Assembly: GCA_951799445.1 (NCBI GenBank) | Contig: OX637296.1 | Span: 992,001-1,056,000 of the forward strand | Reading direction: 5' to 3' | DNA from: Pseudisothecium myosuroides | Taxonomy: Eukaryota > Streptophyta > Bryopsida > Hypnales > Lembophyllaceae | DNA length: 64,000 nucleotides | Shown here: positions 47,959 to 60,009 of the stretch, piece after piece | Position numbering within the stretch: position 1 is the first letter of the stretch | How the letters are laid out: the number at the start of each line of letters is the position of its first letter | Made by a program: the position numbers and the translations under genes | The notes under the pieces: model-generated | Database searches by the model: none | Seen by the model: the letters and a program-made list of their open reading frames with translations, nothing else | Told to the model about the DNA's origin: nothing

Positions 47959-48588
47959 ATGGAGTCCGCATTGCACCTCTCTTCGGTACTCCACCACAAG
48001 CCTAGCTCTCTCACCCCTCCCCACCTTTCCGTTCTCTCTAATGCTGGCTCTTCGTCTACTTCAAGCTTAGTGCGCAATGTGGCCGCCCCAGGTCTGTTGC
48101 AGCGTCACGCTGCAGCAGCTGCCGCCGCCACCGCCACCGCCCCGCCTGGGCTGTCCTGCTCCGCCCCCGCGTCTGGACCCTCCGACGCTCTCGTGATGTC
48201 CCGCCGCCAGCTCTCCGTGGTCACATTGCTGGTGACCACGTTCGGCACTGTGGCAGGCGCCCGGGCGGATGCGGAGGAGGATTACAAGCGCGAAACGAGC
48301 GACGTGATCGAGCAGGTGCGCACGACGCTGGCATTGGAAAAGAGCGACCCGAGCAAGGCAGCGGCGGTGGCCAAGCTGCGGCAGGCGGGGAACGACTGGG
48401 TGGCCAAATACCGCAAGGCCAAGAAGGTGGCGGGCAAGCCGTCGTTCAGCAACATGTACTCCGTCATCAACGCCATCAGCGGCCACTTCGTCAGCTTCGG
48501 CGCCACATATCCCATCCCCGCCAAGCGCAAGGACCGCATCCTGGATGAGATGAAGGACGCCGAGAAGGCGCTCAGCCGAGGTCGATAG
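47959..48588 (+). CDS. PSB27: Photosystem II assembly/repair protein Psb27, chloroplast lumen
   Basis: A single uninterrupted frame of 209 aa. Residues 1-80 are a Ser/Ala-rich chloroplast transit peptide. A twin-arginine thylakoid signal follows (SRRQLSVVTLLVTTFG, Arg82-Arg83), with a likely cleavage after ARA (about residue 103). The mature domain is the four-helix Psb27 fold, with RTTLALEKSDPSKAAAVAKL, NDWVAKYRKAK, MYSVINAISGHFVSFGATYP and the conserved end EMKDAEKALSRGR. Psb27 binds CP43 on the lumen side during assembly and repair of photosystem II. Lack of introns is usual for short lumen-protein genes, and the coding region is GC-rich compared with its surroundings. Confidence 0.96.
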   Translation: MESALHLSSVLHHKPSSLTPPHLSVLSNAGSSSTSSLVRNVAAPGLLQRHAAAAAAATATAPPGLSCSAPASGPSDALVMSRRQLSVVTLLVTTFGTVAGARADAEEDYKRETSDVIEQVRTTLALEKSDPSKAAAVAKLRQAGNDWVAKYRKAKKVAGKPSFSNMYSVINAISGHFVSFGATYPIPAKRKDRILDEMKDAEKALSRGR

Positions 48589-50096
48589 GGCACTGCCACC
48601 AGCCCCAAGCGCCCGTCTGTCGGTCGGTTGGTCGCTCGGCCGGCGGGCGGGTGGCGAGCAGTGCGAGTGGCAGTGGCGTTGGCATTACCGCATCACCCCC
48701 TTGACAGGCAGACAGGCAGGCAGGCATCCCCCACCCACCCATCCACGTTGGTACTGTACTAGTGCTGCTCTTCTTCGCGCTTCTTTTGACGGAGACTACC
48801 TTACACCATTGCAAGGCCTTACCTTGCTCCTCATCGGCGACCTCGCTGCATAGAGAGCAAGACTGTGATCTGGGCGGCGTGCCTGAGTGAGTGAGCGAGT
48901 GTGCCGAATTTCATTATTTCTAGGACCGCGTGAGCCATTGTGTGTCAGGGCATATCCAGCACCAGCAGCAGCAGTCTGGAGTAGGTGTTACTGTGTTGTA
49001 AATCCTAATTCTCAAGCAGCCGCAGCTCGTGCCACGGGTTGCTGGCTGGCTCACGAGAGCAGAGTTTCAATACCATGCTGGCCACGGCAGTCCCCTTGTG
49101 AATTCCCCTTCCCCTCTTGCATGTGAGAATGATATAGTATCTTTGCATGTGCTACCCCGCAGAACTATGCTTGGAATGACCCACGCATCCTTAACCTCTA
49201 AACTTCCGTCCATCAAGAGAGTTGTCTGGCAGGAGCCATGTAACTCCCAATCGACATTTGCAGGAGGCACTTCTACTGGAGGTGGAAAGTGAAGTACAAG
49301 TCACATTTCCCTCGATCGATAAGGAAAAGAAGACAATGGTACACATTCATTGGTGATATTTGCTCGCACAGAATTGAAACGCCCCAAGCTTGCACTCATC
49401 TCTGTGCAAATTGATCGCAGACCAGCTTGGCCTGGAAAATGCACCATGCACACCAGTATCGGTGCACTGATGGACGGGCAATGTGTTAATACCCGTATTG
49501 CGGTAATCATAACAGAAACAAATATCCGAACGTTGTAATTGTTTCCTGTGGGGTCCTTGTACACTACCATGTCTTTTGATCTTTCATCGCACGCATGACT
49601 AAATTCAAAACAGTTACTAGTCCTCGGTTCTCGAGTACTTGCCAACCAGAAGAGAATTCCCGGAAACATGTTGGCCCAGCGCCTGAACTAAAGAGTCTTA
49701 TTTTTGCCTGATACATACCCCGGAGAATCCAGTCTGACGAATAATCGCAGTGCTGTACTGTTTTATCGACCAGTTCCTGGAAACAGATTTATCAGAGACC
49801 CAACTCCTGGCCTCTCAAAGGTACACATATATTTTCTTGGTCTCAACAGGTCTTCACAAATTTGAGACCTCCTCAATCAGTACTTGGCAAAGGGATGAGG
49901 CCAATCTGAACCTCAATTGTGGTTTCAGTACTGTACCTCCCACTTCTGCATGCCTAAAAGAGGCCTAAATAAACCTACGGCTCAATGAACTGATGTATGA
50001 CACTGAAAGTTCCCCTTGGTGAAGAAAAGAAATTTATCGTACACAGGAGCGATCAGGAGTAGATGTCGGAATAAAAGGGGGAACAAAAATCTTGCA
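48589..50096. other. PSB27 3' region and spacer
   Basis: It starts with the PSB27 3' UTR, including a short GGCAGACAGGCAGGCAGG repeat near 48705. It ends at the stop codon of the minus-strand WD40 gene. Frames of 60-120 codons around 49000-49700 show no motif. No gene is claimed. Confidence 0.45.
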
Positions 50097-53000
50097 TCAT
50101 TGCCTCAGATGAGAAATGCCGCCTTTCCCTGGCGTCAATAGTTTGTCCTTCACTCCCGCAGTCGCAGAAACCTCTGGCGTATGAGTGGGCAGGTTGTCGC
50201 TATGTCCCGGTCTATCCCATATTTTCAGATGGCCTTCATGGCAGGATGTTACAATTGCTTCCTTGGAAAAAAGAAGGCCTGATAACGGCTCCGCATGCAC
50301 ACGGTGTGCCATCACAGGAGCCAGCTTTGGCACCTCCTTCCTAGCAGGAGCATGACGTAATGGACCTGCCGAGTGCATGGCCCCATCCCAACCCGCAGTC
50401 TGGTTGGTTGACAGCACAGAAGGAGAACCGCCGGATACTGGTGCCATACGCAGCGGCACGACCACCTCGTCCATGGACAAATCCCAAAGAAGCAACTGCG
50501 TATCCTATATAACAGGAACCCACCACAGTTGTAGGACAGAAAGAGATGCTTATACTTCTAACGACAGCCATTACTTCAATTTAAACAGCGTACGGAGAGG
50601 ATACATGTAGGTCAATATCTTGTAAAACACTCTCCCCGTCCCAACCAGCATGCAAGTTGTACTAAAGACACCGGTTCCATGCTATGCAGTAATAGAAACC
50701 GGGCAATCATACGCGCACAACTGACCATAGAAGATGCACGAAATCCAGCATAATAGCAATCTGCCACAGTTCACTTCGGGAGGCATAAAAATGACAATCG
50801 ATGTACCTGTCCAACAGAGCCAAAGCGGTAGGTAGTGACATCTCCAGCTCCAGTGTCAGGTGTGGGAACTTCCCAATATGGATCGAAGGCCACAGCGCTC
50901 ACCTGCAAATTCAGCAACCACATATCACAGCGTCAATATCCAAACTGAGGCAACAAACTAGCACTCTTCCATCGTGGCTATTCCAGCATAACTAAAGAGT
51001 CCTACGGAACAGCCGTTATGAACAGCTTGTAAGCAAATCTATTAAAGAGTGCTACGAAATTGAAACAGCTGCGGTCGAGAGCACAGTACCCAAGAATTGT
51101 GTCCCTCTCCCCAAGCAACGACAGCTTGGTCCTCCATACTCCAGATTTGAACAAGATCGTCTTCTCCACCTGTCAATATGTACTTCCCATCCGGACTGCA
51201 AAGGCCAGCCGCGTCATGATTATCTGGTTAGTTCTTTACTTGAAGCAACCACAATTGCCTTCGGCAGAAAAAAGGGAAATTGCAGCACATGAAATCGAGT
51301 TAGGGACAATACCTCCACGAACAGCAGAGCAAAGCACCAAAATAACTTTTGCAACCACATATAAGGGTCTCTTTTCCATAATCAAAAACCCTCAAATATC
51401 CTGGCACATCAAAGAAATAAGACACCCTCAAATGTTAACCTGGAAAAACTTCAGCACAACGCCTGTTCTCCACAGCGCATACTAAAAGGGTTCAATCTTC
51501 ACTAAGCTTCCCCAAACCATACAACACTAAACGCAGAGAATCAATTTGTCTCCTTAATAGAGATCTCATTTTCGATTGAAGTCTAGAACAGCAACTATGT
51601 TTAGAAGACAAGAGAATCAAAACTCGAAAGGACGTACCATCCCGACCAACTGTAGCCAGAAAAGCACCATCCCGGGAAAAAGCAAGTCCATTAATAGAGC
51701 CTTGGCATACATGCCATCTGGCAATTGGGTTGCTCTGCAGATTGAATAATCAACCCGGTTGTTTTCAGTTATGGCCATAAAACAAATATCTTCTTCCAAA
51801 TTTAACTGACACTCATGATGATACGACATGATAATAAATTGGAATAAGGGTCTCATTGCTAAATAATCTGTTCTACAACAGCAACGATGGGATTCAAAAT
51901 CACTACTCCGAATGTTGCAGATAAACAGAACGAAAGAGTCCACTAAAAGTACCTTACTAGACCTGGCATGTGCAACATGAAACTGAGCCACGTCTTTGAC
52001 AGGAGGAAATGGAGCATCTCCACTACCATCTTTTGTCTGCCAGACAAATGCCAAAGTCATTCTTAAATCAATCATACTAAAAAAAACTGGACTGGAGAAG
52101 GGATTAAGTTAAAAATGCAAGGGAGTAGGTGCAAGACCAGTCACAGCCTGTCAACCTGCAAAGGTTGCTTGGTTTAAAAAAGCAAGGAGAACGATTTGCA
52201 AGCTAACATTTCATAAGCGATTCGAAAATCCAACCGGTTATTCAAATAACTAAAGCCTTCAAAAGAACAACAATTAAAAACGACCAGACCCCCAAAAATT
52301 CTTCTTATGAACTTCGGCTCTTCGTACACACATCCAATAACTGCTCACTTTTCGGCGTAGGGAAACCCAGTCAAAAAGAGAGAGAGGGTACATTGTCTTA
52401 GGGTTAAAAATATAAATACGTCTTGACGAGATGATCTCAACAGTTCACTTTTCACAAAACAAGATATTTTACACTATTGTCCACGACATCTGCCTCCAAA
52501 ACTGAGTACTTGTTAGTTGTGATGGCTCAAAATCGGCTCTCCAGAATCACCGCAAAAGAAGAATCAAATGCTGAGGAACTCACTTTGTCATAAACAAAGA
52601 GATTGCCATCCGCATGCGCTGCCACGAAAAGGCCCTCGACGTTTGGAACACGAGAAACCGCAGTGCACCGACTGCAGAAACACAATGTCGATCTGTTACA
52701 ACATTATGCTGGTAGTATGCCAATCTACTCAACCTCACACATACGTTCCAGCCCATCTGAAATCCAACCTAAAATATCAAATCACGGCATGTCAAAGTGA
52801 AAATTTCTCATTGATAGTACTGTGAGAAAAATCCTTCGTCAAGAAGACAGTTGCGTTATTGTTTTGGTGCAATCCAAGCAATTCTGAACAGAGAACCAAT
52901 TCTGACCGCAGACACATCGCCAGCATACATTGGCTTGAACTCCAAGGGTTACCAATGACTTTTAAGACCTCAAGATACTCGCAAACCTGCACCAAATGCA

Positions 53001-54871
53001 TAGAAGCGGGGGTATCCATACCTGCTATTGATAGAACCATCTTTATTAAAGTGCAAGGCCCCAACTAACTTCTTTCCCGAGTCTTGCAATTGCTGTCTAA
53101 GCGACGCAGTGTAAACTGTATAAACAGTCAATATAGCTTCAGTCTGGGAAGGTCTGAGCAACTGTTCTCTAAATGCCTTCTTTTGTGGTCTAACAAAATA
53201 AAGAGTGTCCAAACTAGATGGACTCAACAACACGAAACAAGTGACGGTGTGAACAACTGATCACTACATCCACAATCTGCAGAACATTCACAGACGAAGT
53301 ACCGAGGGAGCATACGGTGAAACTATCAGCAAAGAAAAATCTCTTCGTGATTAAGAAGTCAGGATTGAGTAACACTCACCATCCCCCGTACTCAATCCAA
53401 TGAGCAGGTCATTGCCATCCTTCGTATCATCGTCAAAATGGTGACATACTGGATTGGCACCACTGAACTGGATGGCCTTGATTGGCTCCTGAAAGCACAG
53501 AAGTGAACAGACCTCAACGAGATGACTCAAGGATGTGATACAACCGGCCACACAGCGCTACACAACTCAAAAGACTCGTATGATGAATACACTCGCAACT
53601 TTCTTGCAGCACTTCGTTAAAGCTGAAAAGTTCCCAACTTCAGCTTGCCTTTTAAAGACCCCCGATGCCCATAATGTAACCCTTTCTCTTCAAAGAACAA
53701 TAACAATGACGAGTACCACATACATCTGGAACAAAAGCATCCAAGGAATTTCAAGAATGCAAAAAACAAGTTTTACAACAATCGCTGATTGACAAGCAGA
53801 TTCGAAAAAACATTGAACCCATGAGATTGTGCAGACATTAGACCTTGGTACACACCATATCCGCCCCAAGATAATATTCATGAAATTTACTACTAGGTTC
53901 AACATTAATATCATCTGCTGCAATCGGGTGGAGCTGTGAGAAAATCAGGTGCTGCATTGCAAAAACTTCATGAAAATCTACCTAGTAAAATGCGAAAGTG
54001 AAACAGGAAGCACGGGTCCGGGCCGATTTTGCAAAAAGAAGCTAGACACTTCAAGCTGTGAGCAGACAGTCGGTTTGATCGCGCGTGGACACAAGCAAGT
54101 GCATGTCTGAGCTGAAGAGTGAGAATTCCAACAGAACAGCACAACACCCTGGGAAGACACACTTGCCTTGTCCTGAGAGTGGTAATCACTGACGAAGATG
54201 GAATCACCAACATTGAAAATTAAGTAAGTGCCTTCCCCATCGTAAGAGGAGGTCAAGGGACCGTTGCTCAATCCCACGGTCCCCCCAGCATTGCTTGCAG
54301 TTGGAGACTTGCTGCTACCACTGAGCCTATTGGTGAATCCATTTCCTCCTCCAAACCCCAGACTTCTACTGCCGTTGCCTGCTCCTAAAAGCCGAGCAGC
54401 TGCGAAGCGCACGCCCCCGGCAGTGCTCGAATTGCCACTGTTCGCAGACGATGATAGAGTAGGCTTCTCTTTCAGATGCGCCAAAGTCACCTGCAGTAGG
54501 AGCAGCAGCAACAACAGCAAAGACGAGGGGAGTCCCGGAAACTTGTCAGAAAAGAGGACGCTGATGAGAAAGGGGCAGGGCAGGGCAGGAGCGTCATCGC
54601 GATGGGTAGGAGGGAGGGTCGGGCAATTCGAAAGAGACACTGACTGACTGCCCGCCATCCAGGTCCCGAGTGCCAGCAACGGGGAGAGGATGGCGGAGAA
54701 GGAGCAATTGGGGAAAAGGGAGGGAGAACGAACCTGCGTGATGACCTTGGCGGCGAGACTGTAGTGGGGGATGGTGGAGGGGTGGGTTTTGTCGCGCGAG
54801 AGATTGTAGCGACCCTCGGGGGTCTTGAAGTGAGTGCGCACGCCGGGGGTGGAGGCAGTGGACGTGGCCAT
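50097..54871 (-). CDS. WDR20/DMWD-like WD40-repeat protein
   Basis: Eleven exons on the minus strand: 54871-54734, 54490-54167, 53488-53380, 53115-53022, 52671-52584, 52036-51953, 51734-51638, 51400-51313, 51195-51090, 50902-50807 and 50504-50097. They give 543 aa, all in phase, close to plant homologs of about 545 aa. The N-terminus has [20 protein letters not shown], then a Ser/Gly-rich part and [22 protein letters not shown] blades follow, including [72 protein letters not shown] and [20 protein letters not shown]. Animal WDR20 and fungal CreC activate USP12/46-type deubiquitinases, which is the likely role here. The intron after exon 2 has a GC donor (AAG, then GCAAGT), and a possible extra exon lies inside it. 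Confidence 0.94.
53844..53933 (-). CDS. Possible 90-bp in-frame cassette exon of the WDR20-like gene
   Basis: Within the intron between exons 2 and 3 there is a 90-base open stretch. A good acceptor (CTCACAG) precedes it and a good donor (AAG, then GTCTAATG) follows. It is in phase 0 and would insert 30 residues ([20 protein letters not shown] and ten more) between SQDK and EPIKAIQ. Homologs I remember go straight from that Lys to Asp-Pro-(Ile/Val)-Lys. If real, it is lineage-specific or alternatively spliced. Confidence 0.4.
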
Positions 54872-54879
54872 AGGGGACG

Positions 54880-55135
54880 AGGCGATCAGCGCGGGCGGGG
54901 CATGGTGGAGGAAACGAAGCGAAGGGGAAGGGGAAGGAAGAGGAAGACGAAAAGGAAGAGGAAGGAGCAGCCCCAAACACGAGGCAAGCCAGGCGATGCG
55001 AGCCAGACGATGGACGGAGGAGAAGAGGGAGGGAACAAAGAAGACAAGAGAAGAGTAACCGAGAGAGAGAGAGAGAAAGAGAGAGCGAGCGAGCGAGGGG
55101 GGGCGACGGACGAGGTGCAGGCAAGGGGCGGAAGA
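54880..55135 (-). promoter_or_regulatory. CT-rich leader/promoter of the WDR20-like gene
   Basis: Directly upstream of the minus-strand ATG, the plus strand is nearly pure purine, with GGAAG, GAGAGAGA and GAGCGAGC repeats at about 55060-55095. On the transcribed sense strand this is a polypyrimidine leader, common in plant 5' UTRs and near core promoters. Confidence 0.55.
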
Positions 55136-57161
55136 GAGACGGGAGCCAAGCCAAGTGTGATCGGAGAAGAAGACCAACACGAATACCAACAAAATAAAAT
55201 ACCCGCGGAGGCAGACGAAGGCGCACAGCCACCAGGGACAGAAGAGGGACACAAGCTTGCTTTGCTTAGCTTAGCTTATTCCGACCTCGCAGGGACGAAA
55301 GCGGAACTGCACTGCACTAAGTTTCACTGCACATGCACTGCAGAGTAAGTTACAGGACATGCCCCTGTTCCTTCCTGTGCAGGCCTTCTCCAGTTCTCCG
55401 ACCGTCTCTTTGGCCCTGCTGCCCTAGCTAGGTTTTGCACCGGTCCTGCCGGTCACACATTCCGCGCTCAACAAGGGAGGGGAACCAGCATGGACCGCCC
55501 TCACGACCAGGAGGGGTACATTTTGGTTCGAGAAGGAACCTGATGGGAACAAAAGGGCAGAAGGGAGATGGAGGGGGTCAAGAGGAGAAGTGGGGGGAAC
55601 CAACCGGGAATGGGTGCTAAATGGAGTTCGTTCATGAAGGAATTCAAAGGAACACAAGAAGATGATGGAAGCGGGGCTATTTGGAATCTTATTTTTCAAG
55701 TAAACTTTGTCATGTGTGTTTGCAACGGATGGTAGTAGGAAGGTTTTTATTGGTTAGGGAAAAGAGCTTATAGGTTGGGCCAATAGGGAGTGGTACAACA
55801 CACCTACAATCATCCAAGTAGACGCCCTAACACTCCACAACCATCTAACATGTGCTCAAGTAGATGGAGGCAACATTCCATGCCATATCCCCAAGTGAAC
55901 CCTACAAAACTCACAATTAAAGCACCCAAATGGGCTAAATTGAGCCCTTAGAAAATAATTACAGTATAATGAATCACACCAAATCTTCAAGAAAACCACA
56001 AACATGTGCATCATAAACCTATAATTCCACCCACAATTTTGTCTAATAAATTTCTTCAAGTTATTTAGGTTAGACTACATACATTTGTGGATTCATAGGC
56101 ATCTGTAATTTAGTTCCAAGGATTCTTCTCATTTACTTTCTTCATTCACCACCATGGCTCACAATTCATGCAACATTGAGTTCTAAGGAATTTAGAAAAC
56201 TATTATTGTCTTTAAGAGTTTTTAGTAAGCAATTCACTTTTCAATATGTTTTTTGGCCATGCAAAGTGCAAATACCACCATGTATGATTCACTCCTTAAT
56301 ACATCTCCTTACTATTTTAACTTCCCTCTTCTAGAACTTCAAATCTACTACAAAATATTCATGTAACACTTCTACTAGTATGTAGTTCAAATTGTACTCA
56401 CTATTTGGATTCAACAAGACTTGCAAAAATTCAGCTTTGTTTAAAAGGCAAAGTCATACATAACAATATCATAATACAAAACAATACAAAGATAAAATAG
56501 AATACTATAAAATGATCAGCATTGATTCAATCAATGAATCTCTACTTATTATTAAAGATCTATCCAAAAGGTGGATATCTTATAAAGGTAACCTATCACT
56601 TATCGAACATTATGGTCAAATTATAGGGTTTAGGATATAGGATTTACATTTTTTTCTCGGGGCTTCTACATTGATATAACAATGTTTCACTTGCTCAGCA
56701 ATCATAGACAAACTTAAAGGCATTAGCAACTTATTGACTAAGTTAGCTTTGGACACCTTGCAAAGTCAAGGAACTTAGACCAATTTGAGTAGTGTGAACA
56801 TTTAGAGGTTGATTGATTGTCTATGAAGTTTGCAATTAAGACCAATCAAATAGTCATTTAGAATGGCCAAAACCAAAGAAACTCCTTTTGCATTGTCATT
56901 GTTGGCTTGTGATTGAATTGGTGTGCAACCACAAAGGGCGCCAAGCACCAAAATCTTGAATGTACCAAAACCTATAAAAGAGAGAACGTAGTAAAATAGA
57001 ATGTAAGTTATTTAAGACCTATAGTTGAAGAGTCCAGTTTTTGAGGAACCATTGTACCCATATTAGAAGAGTGCTGGAAGAATGTGATTTAGTCATTCCT
57101 AGCATATCCGTGGATTGCACAATAAATGACAACATTGCAAGGTGGTGAGGCATGTACTTGC
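55136..57161. other. Intergenic, no gene recognised
   Basis: The first 500 bp are mixed-composition promoter-side DNA. The rest is AT-rich without exon-like frames or clear repeat ends. Confidence 0.45.
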
Positions 57162-57164
57162 CTA

Positions 57165-57309
57165 CACTACAGGAGAAAGGGGTATGATAAGTATAGTCCT
57201 AGTAGTATAGTCTTATAAATAATTTTTACTAAAAACACCCCTTTCAGATTATTACTTATGAGACTATACTACTAGGACTATACTTAATATACCCCTTTCT
57301 CTTGTAGTG
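57165..57309. mobile_element. CACTA-type MITE (145 bp)
   Basis: Flanked by CTA at 57162-57164 and 57310-57312. The ends are CACTACAGGAGAAAGGGG at the left and the inverse of CACTACAAGAGAAAGGGG at the right. The inversion continues for nearly 60 bp in each arm, leaving a loop of about 28 bp. The CACTA start and three-base duplication place it with CMC/En-Spm elements. A lone related end (TACTACAAGAAAATGAGTCC) lies at 57815. Confidence 0.85.
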
Positions 57310-57312
57310 CTA

Positions 57313-58124
57313 TCCATTCTTTGATATTTACTAAGTTCAAGACTACCGGATATTTATTTCACACAACTTAGTGGTGGATGAGAAGCATGTGGCTTGAACG
57401 GGCAACCAGTATATGGAATGTGTTGACATTATCTTACATTGATTACAAGATGCTACAAACTATTTACAACAACAATATTTATAATACTTAGTCACTGTTA
57501 TCAATGTCCATAATATATTTGCACTCCAATATTAACCACCAACCAGTCATTAATTGAAGATCATTACCTCAACATAGTGCAAAAGGTTACTAGAAGATTT
57601 TGAGATGTTGTAATGGTGTCTTAAGCCACAAGACATTGCCATAAATTACTTAGAGTGTAAGCTCAGTAATTTGTAGGTCAAAACAACCATCTCTAGATTA
57701 CTTTGAATGCAAGTAAAGTAACTTGACTTACTTGAAGTACAAGCCAAGTAACTTGAAACTAGAATCATTACATTAAAGATGCCTTGAGGCTAAAGCAAGT
57801 TAGTCTATACTACAAGAAAATGAGTCCCTAATCAACAGAAGTTCAATGCATTTATGTTGATTATGACAATTTTCTTTTGGGCTTTGTTGATTTGGCAATC
57901 CTCTAAATATCAACCAACACAATTGTGTTCATTTGACTCCAAAAAAATTTGCTCAGTTGATTAGGCAATTCTTTGAACATCATTTTCATTTTTCCACATA
58001 TCGGTAAGGCAAGGTTTGTGGAAAGTAATTATTTAAAAGTACGCCAAGAAATAAATAAAATGAATAAAAAATATTGTCAAATTCAGCAAAAATTAAATGA
58101 CCAAACTGTTGTAAAAAATAAAAA
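57313..58124. other. Intergenic, no gene recognised
   Basis: AT-rich DNA with a few short direct repeats (AGTAACTTGACTTACTTG and similar, near 57720). No gene. Confidence 0.4.
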
Positions 58125-60003
58125 TGTCTAAATTTGAAGTGCTGTAACTTTTGCATCCAATGTCCAAATTTAATAAAACTTGTTGTAAAATCTCAAGTCT
58201 CTCTTGTAGTTTGTGTGAGGAAATTGTCAGATCAATTTAAGATGTTCTAATTTTTTGAAAGCCATTCAAAGTTCACAAGTTCAATTTGAATTCATTAAAT
58301 TTCATTTTGATGGATGCAACTTTTTGGGCTTGTATTCCCTTCATCTAATTTTTTTTTCAATAAAATTTGTTGGAATATGTTTTCCTTGTTATTTGGTTAT
58401 TGTGGTAAAATTATCATGTCAATCCAAGTTATTTTGAATGTTTGGGAGCAATTTGAAGTTTAAAATCCAAACAATTTTGAATTATGGTGAACTTCAACGG
58501 CTTGTTTCTTCTTTATATAACGTCTCTTTCTAATAATTCTTTTTGAAAAAGTTGCGCATACTAGTCTAGTTTGTGTGGTTAATTGTTATATCAATCTAAG
58601 AAATTATAAATGACTGAGAAGCATTTTAGTAGAAGGAGGATGAGCCACAGATATATTTTTTGCAACTTTTTTTGTAATTTTTTAACATTCCAAAGCCATT
58701 TTGCAAACACAATGAGTCAATTGAATGATATTTTCTTTCAACATTGTGTTTGTATGCTGGTTTTGAAGCACTTTGCAATTTAATGTTTTTTCATTTGAAT
58801 AGGTTTAGAAATCAAATTTCACCAGTCCTTCAAATGTGTTGCTAGGAAAATTTCAAGCATCCTTTTTCAACATTAACCCCTAAAGGCCCAGGGCTTTTTT
58901 TCTGCCGAAAAACCATCAAAACTGCCATTTCTATAGCAAGGAGTAAAAAAATTTGAAAAATGTTTTTTTTTCACATCTAACCGTAGGATCTGACACCTAA
59001 CTAGTATGAGAATGTGTGGAAAAAATTTCAGAATTTTTGACCGCTCAGATTGCAAGATATTTGTGTTTAAAGTGGAAAAAACAAGTATTTCAGCACATTG
59101 CGGGACTAGATTTTTTGACTTTAAACATTTTTCACTTAAATTTTTTGCACTACAGAGTTTTGTGCTTCAAATTTTTATAGTGGAGAATTGAGTTGAGAGT
59201 CTAGGGAAAAAAAAATATTCAAAAAAACTTAATTATCATTCCTTAAAAATTTATTAAGTAGAAGTAAGTACGAGATAGAAGGAAAATCTAAAACATTAAT
59301 ATATTTTAGATGGAATTAAAATACACTAATCCCAATGGTGAGATTGTTCTAGCAAGTAAAGTAAACCATGAGAATTTATTTATTTATTTAAATTGCAAAA
59401 ATAGCATTTAGAAATGCATCCTACAAGTTATTTTTTTCAAGAAGATGCTCTAATTGCCCGAAAAACAAGAATGTCCATAACTTTTTCGTAACAAATCCAA
59501 ATGAAATGAATCAAAGCTTTCCAGATAGACAAAAATATAATCTACAAGAAAAAAAATATTAAAAAAAAGAAAATCAAATTTCTGCCAAATTTTTCTTGTT
59601 GCCCGGACTACCCAGTTACGAAAAAAAGTAACGTATTTGGCTATAACTTTTGACTCCTATTTCCAAATGTGCTGAAATTTAGTGCATATGAAAGATATTC
59701 CTCGCGCCCACCTTCTAATAAAATTTCAGCTTAAAATATGGAAATCTCTAGTCACACGGACCTGCCCAAAATTTCTATACGTTCAAAAAACGCATGCCGG
59801 TTCTTTAGGGGTTAAAACATTATAATCTTGCAATCTATGTAGCCAAATGACTCCAAATTTGAATCACGTCATCTACAACATGTATGCTACACAATTGTTA
59901 GTATGGTTGAGATTTCTATATCTTAGTTGCATTTAGACCTATAACACTTCAAAAGCTAAATGATGTTTTTAACTCAAAAATGGCCTTGGCCATTTAGGGG
60001 TGA
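58125..60003. mobile_element. Diverged relative of P8, split by a younger element
   Basis: 58125-58872 and 59816-60003 follow the interior of P8: AAATTTGAAGTGCTGTAACT, ACTTGTTGTAAAA, CATACTAGTCTAGTTTGTG, AGCATTTTAGTAGAAGGAGG and AACATTATAATCTTGCAATC. The right end is degenerate (GGCCATTTAGGGGTGAAA) and the left end is not visible. It provides the filled site to compare with the uninterrupted sequence in P8 at 44802. Confidence 0.6.
58877..59811. mobile_element. TTAA-flanked element P7, mosaic piggyBac-like MITE (935 bp)
   Basis: Bounded by TTAA at 58873-58876 and 59812-59815. The ends are CCCCTAAAGGCCC at the left and the inverse of CCCCTAAAGAACC at the right. The left two thirds match the reverse complement of P1 and the nested element in P5. 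The right third, from about 59600, matches the reversed left end of P4. This is a recombinant of two subfamilies. P8 carries the same surrounding sequence without insertion (CACTAAAACATTATAATC at 44801). Confidence 0.85.
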
Positions 60004-60009
60004 AAGTCA

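Noticed and set aside
47392..48024. 210-codon minus-strand frame over the PSB27 start
   Set aside because: It spans the intergenic region and the antisense of the PSB27 transit peptide. Composition fits neither a conserved protein nor an exon chain.
53978..55252. 424-codon frame on the minus strand as one protein
   Set aside because: Only two parts of it are real exons of the WDR20-like gene. The rest reads through the 5' leader, intron 1 and the GC-donor intron.
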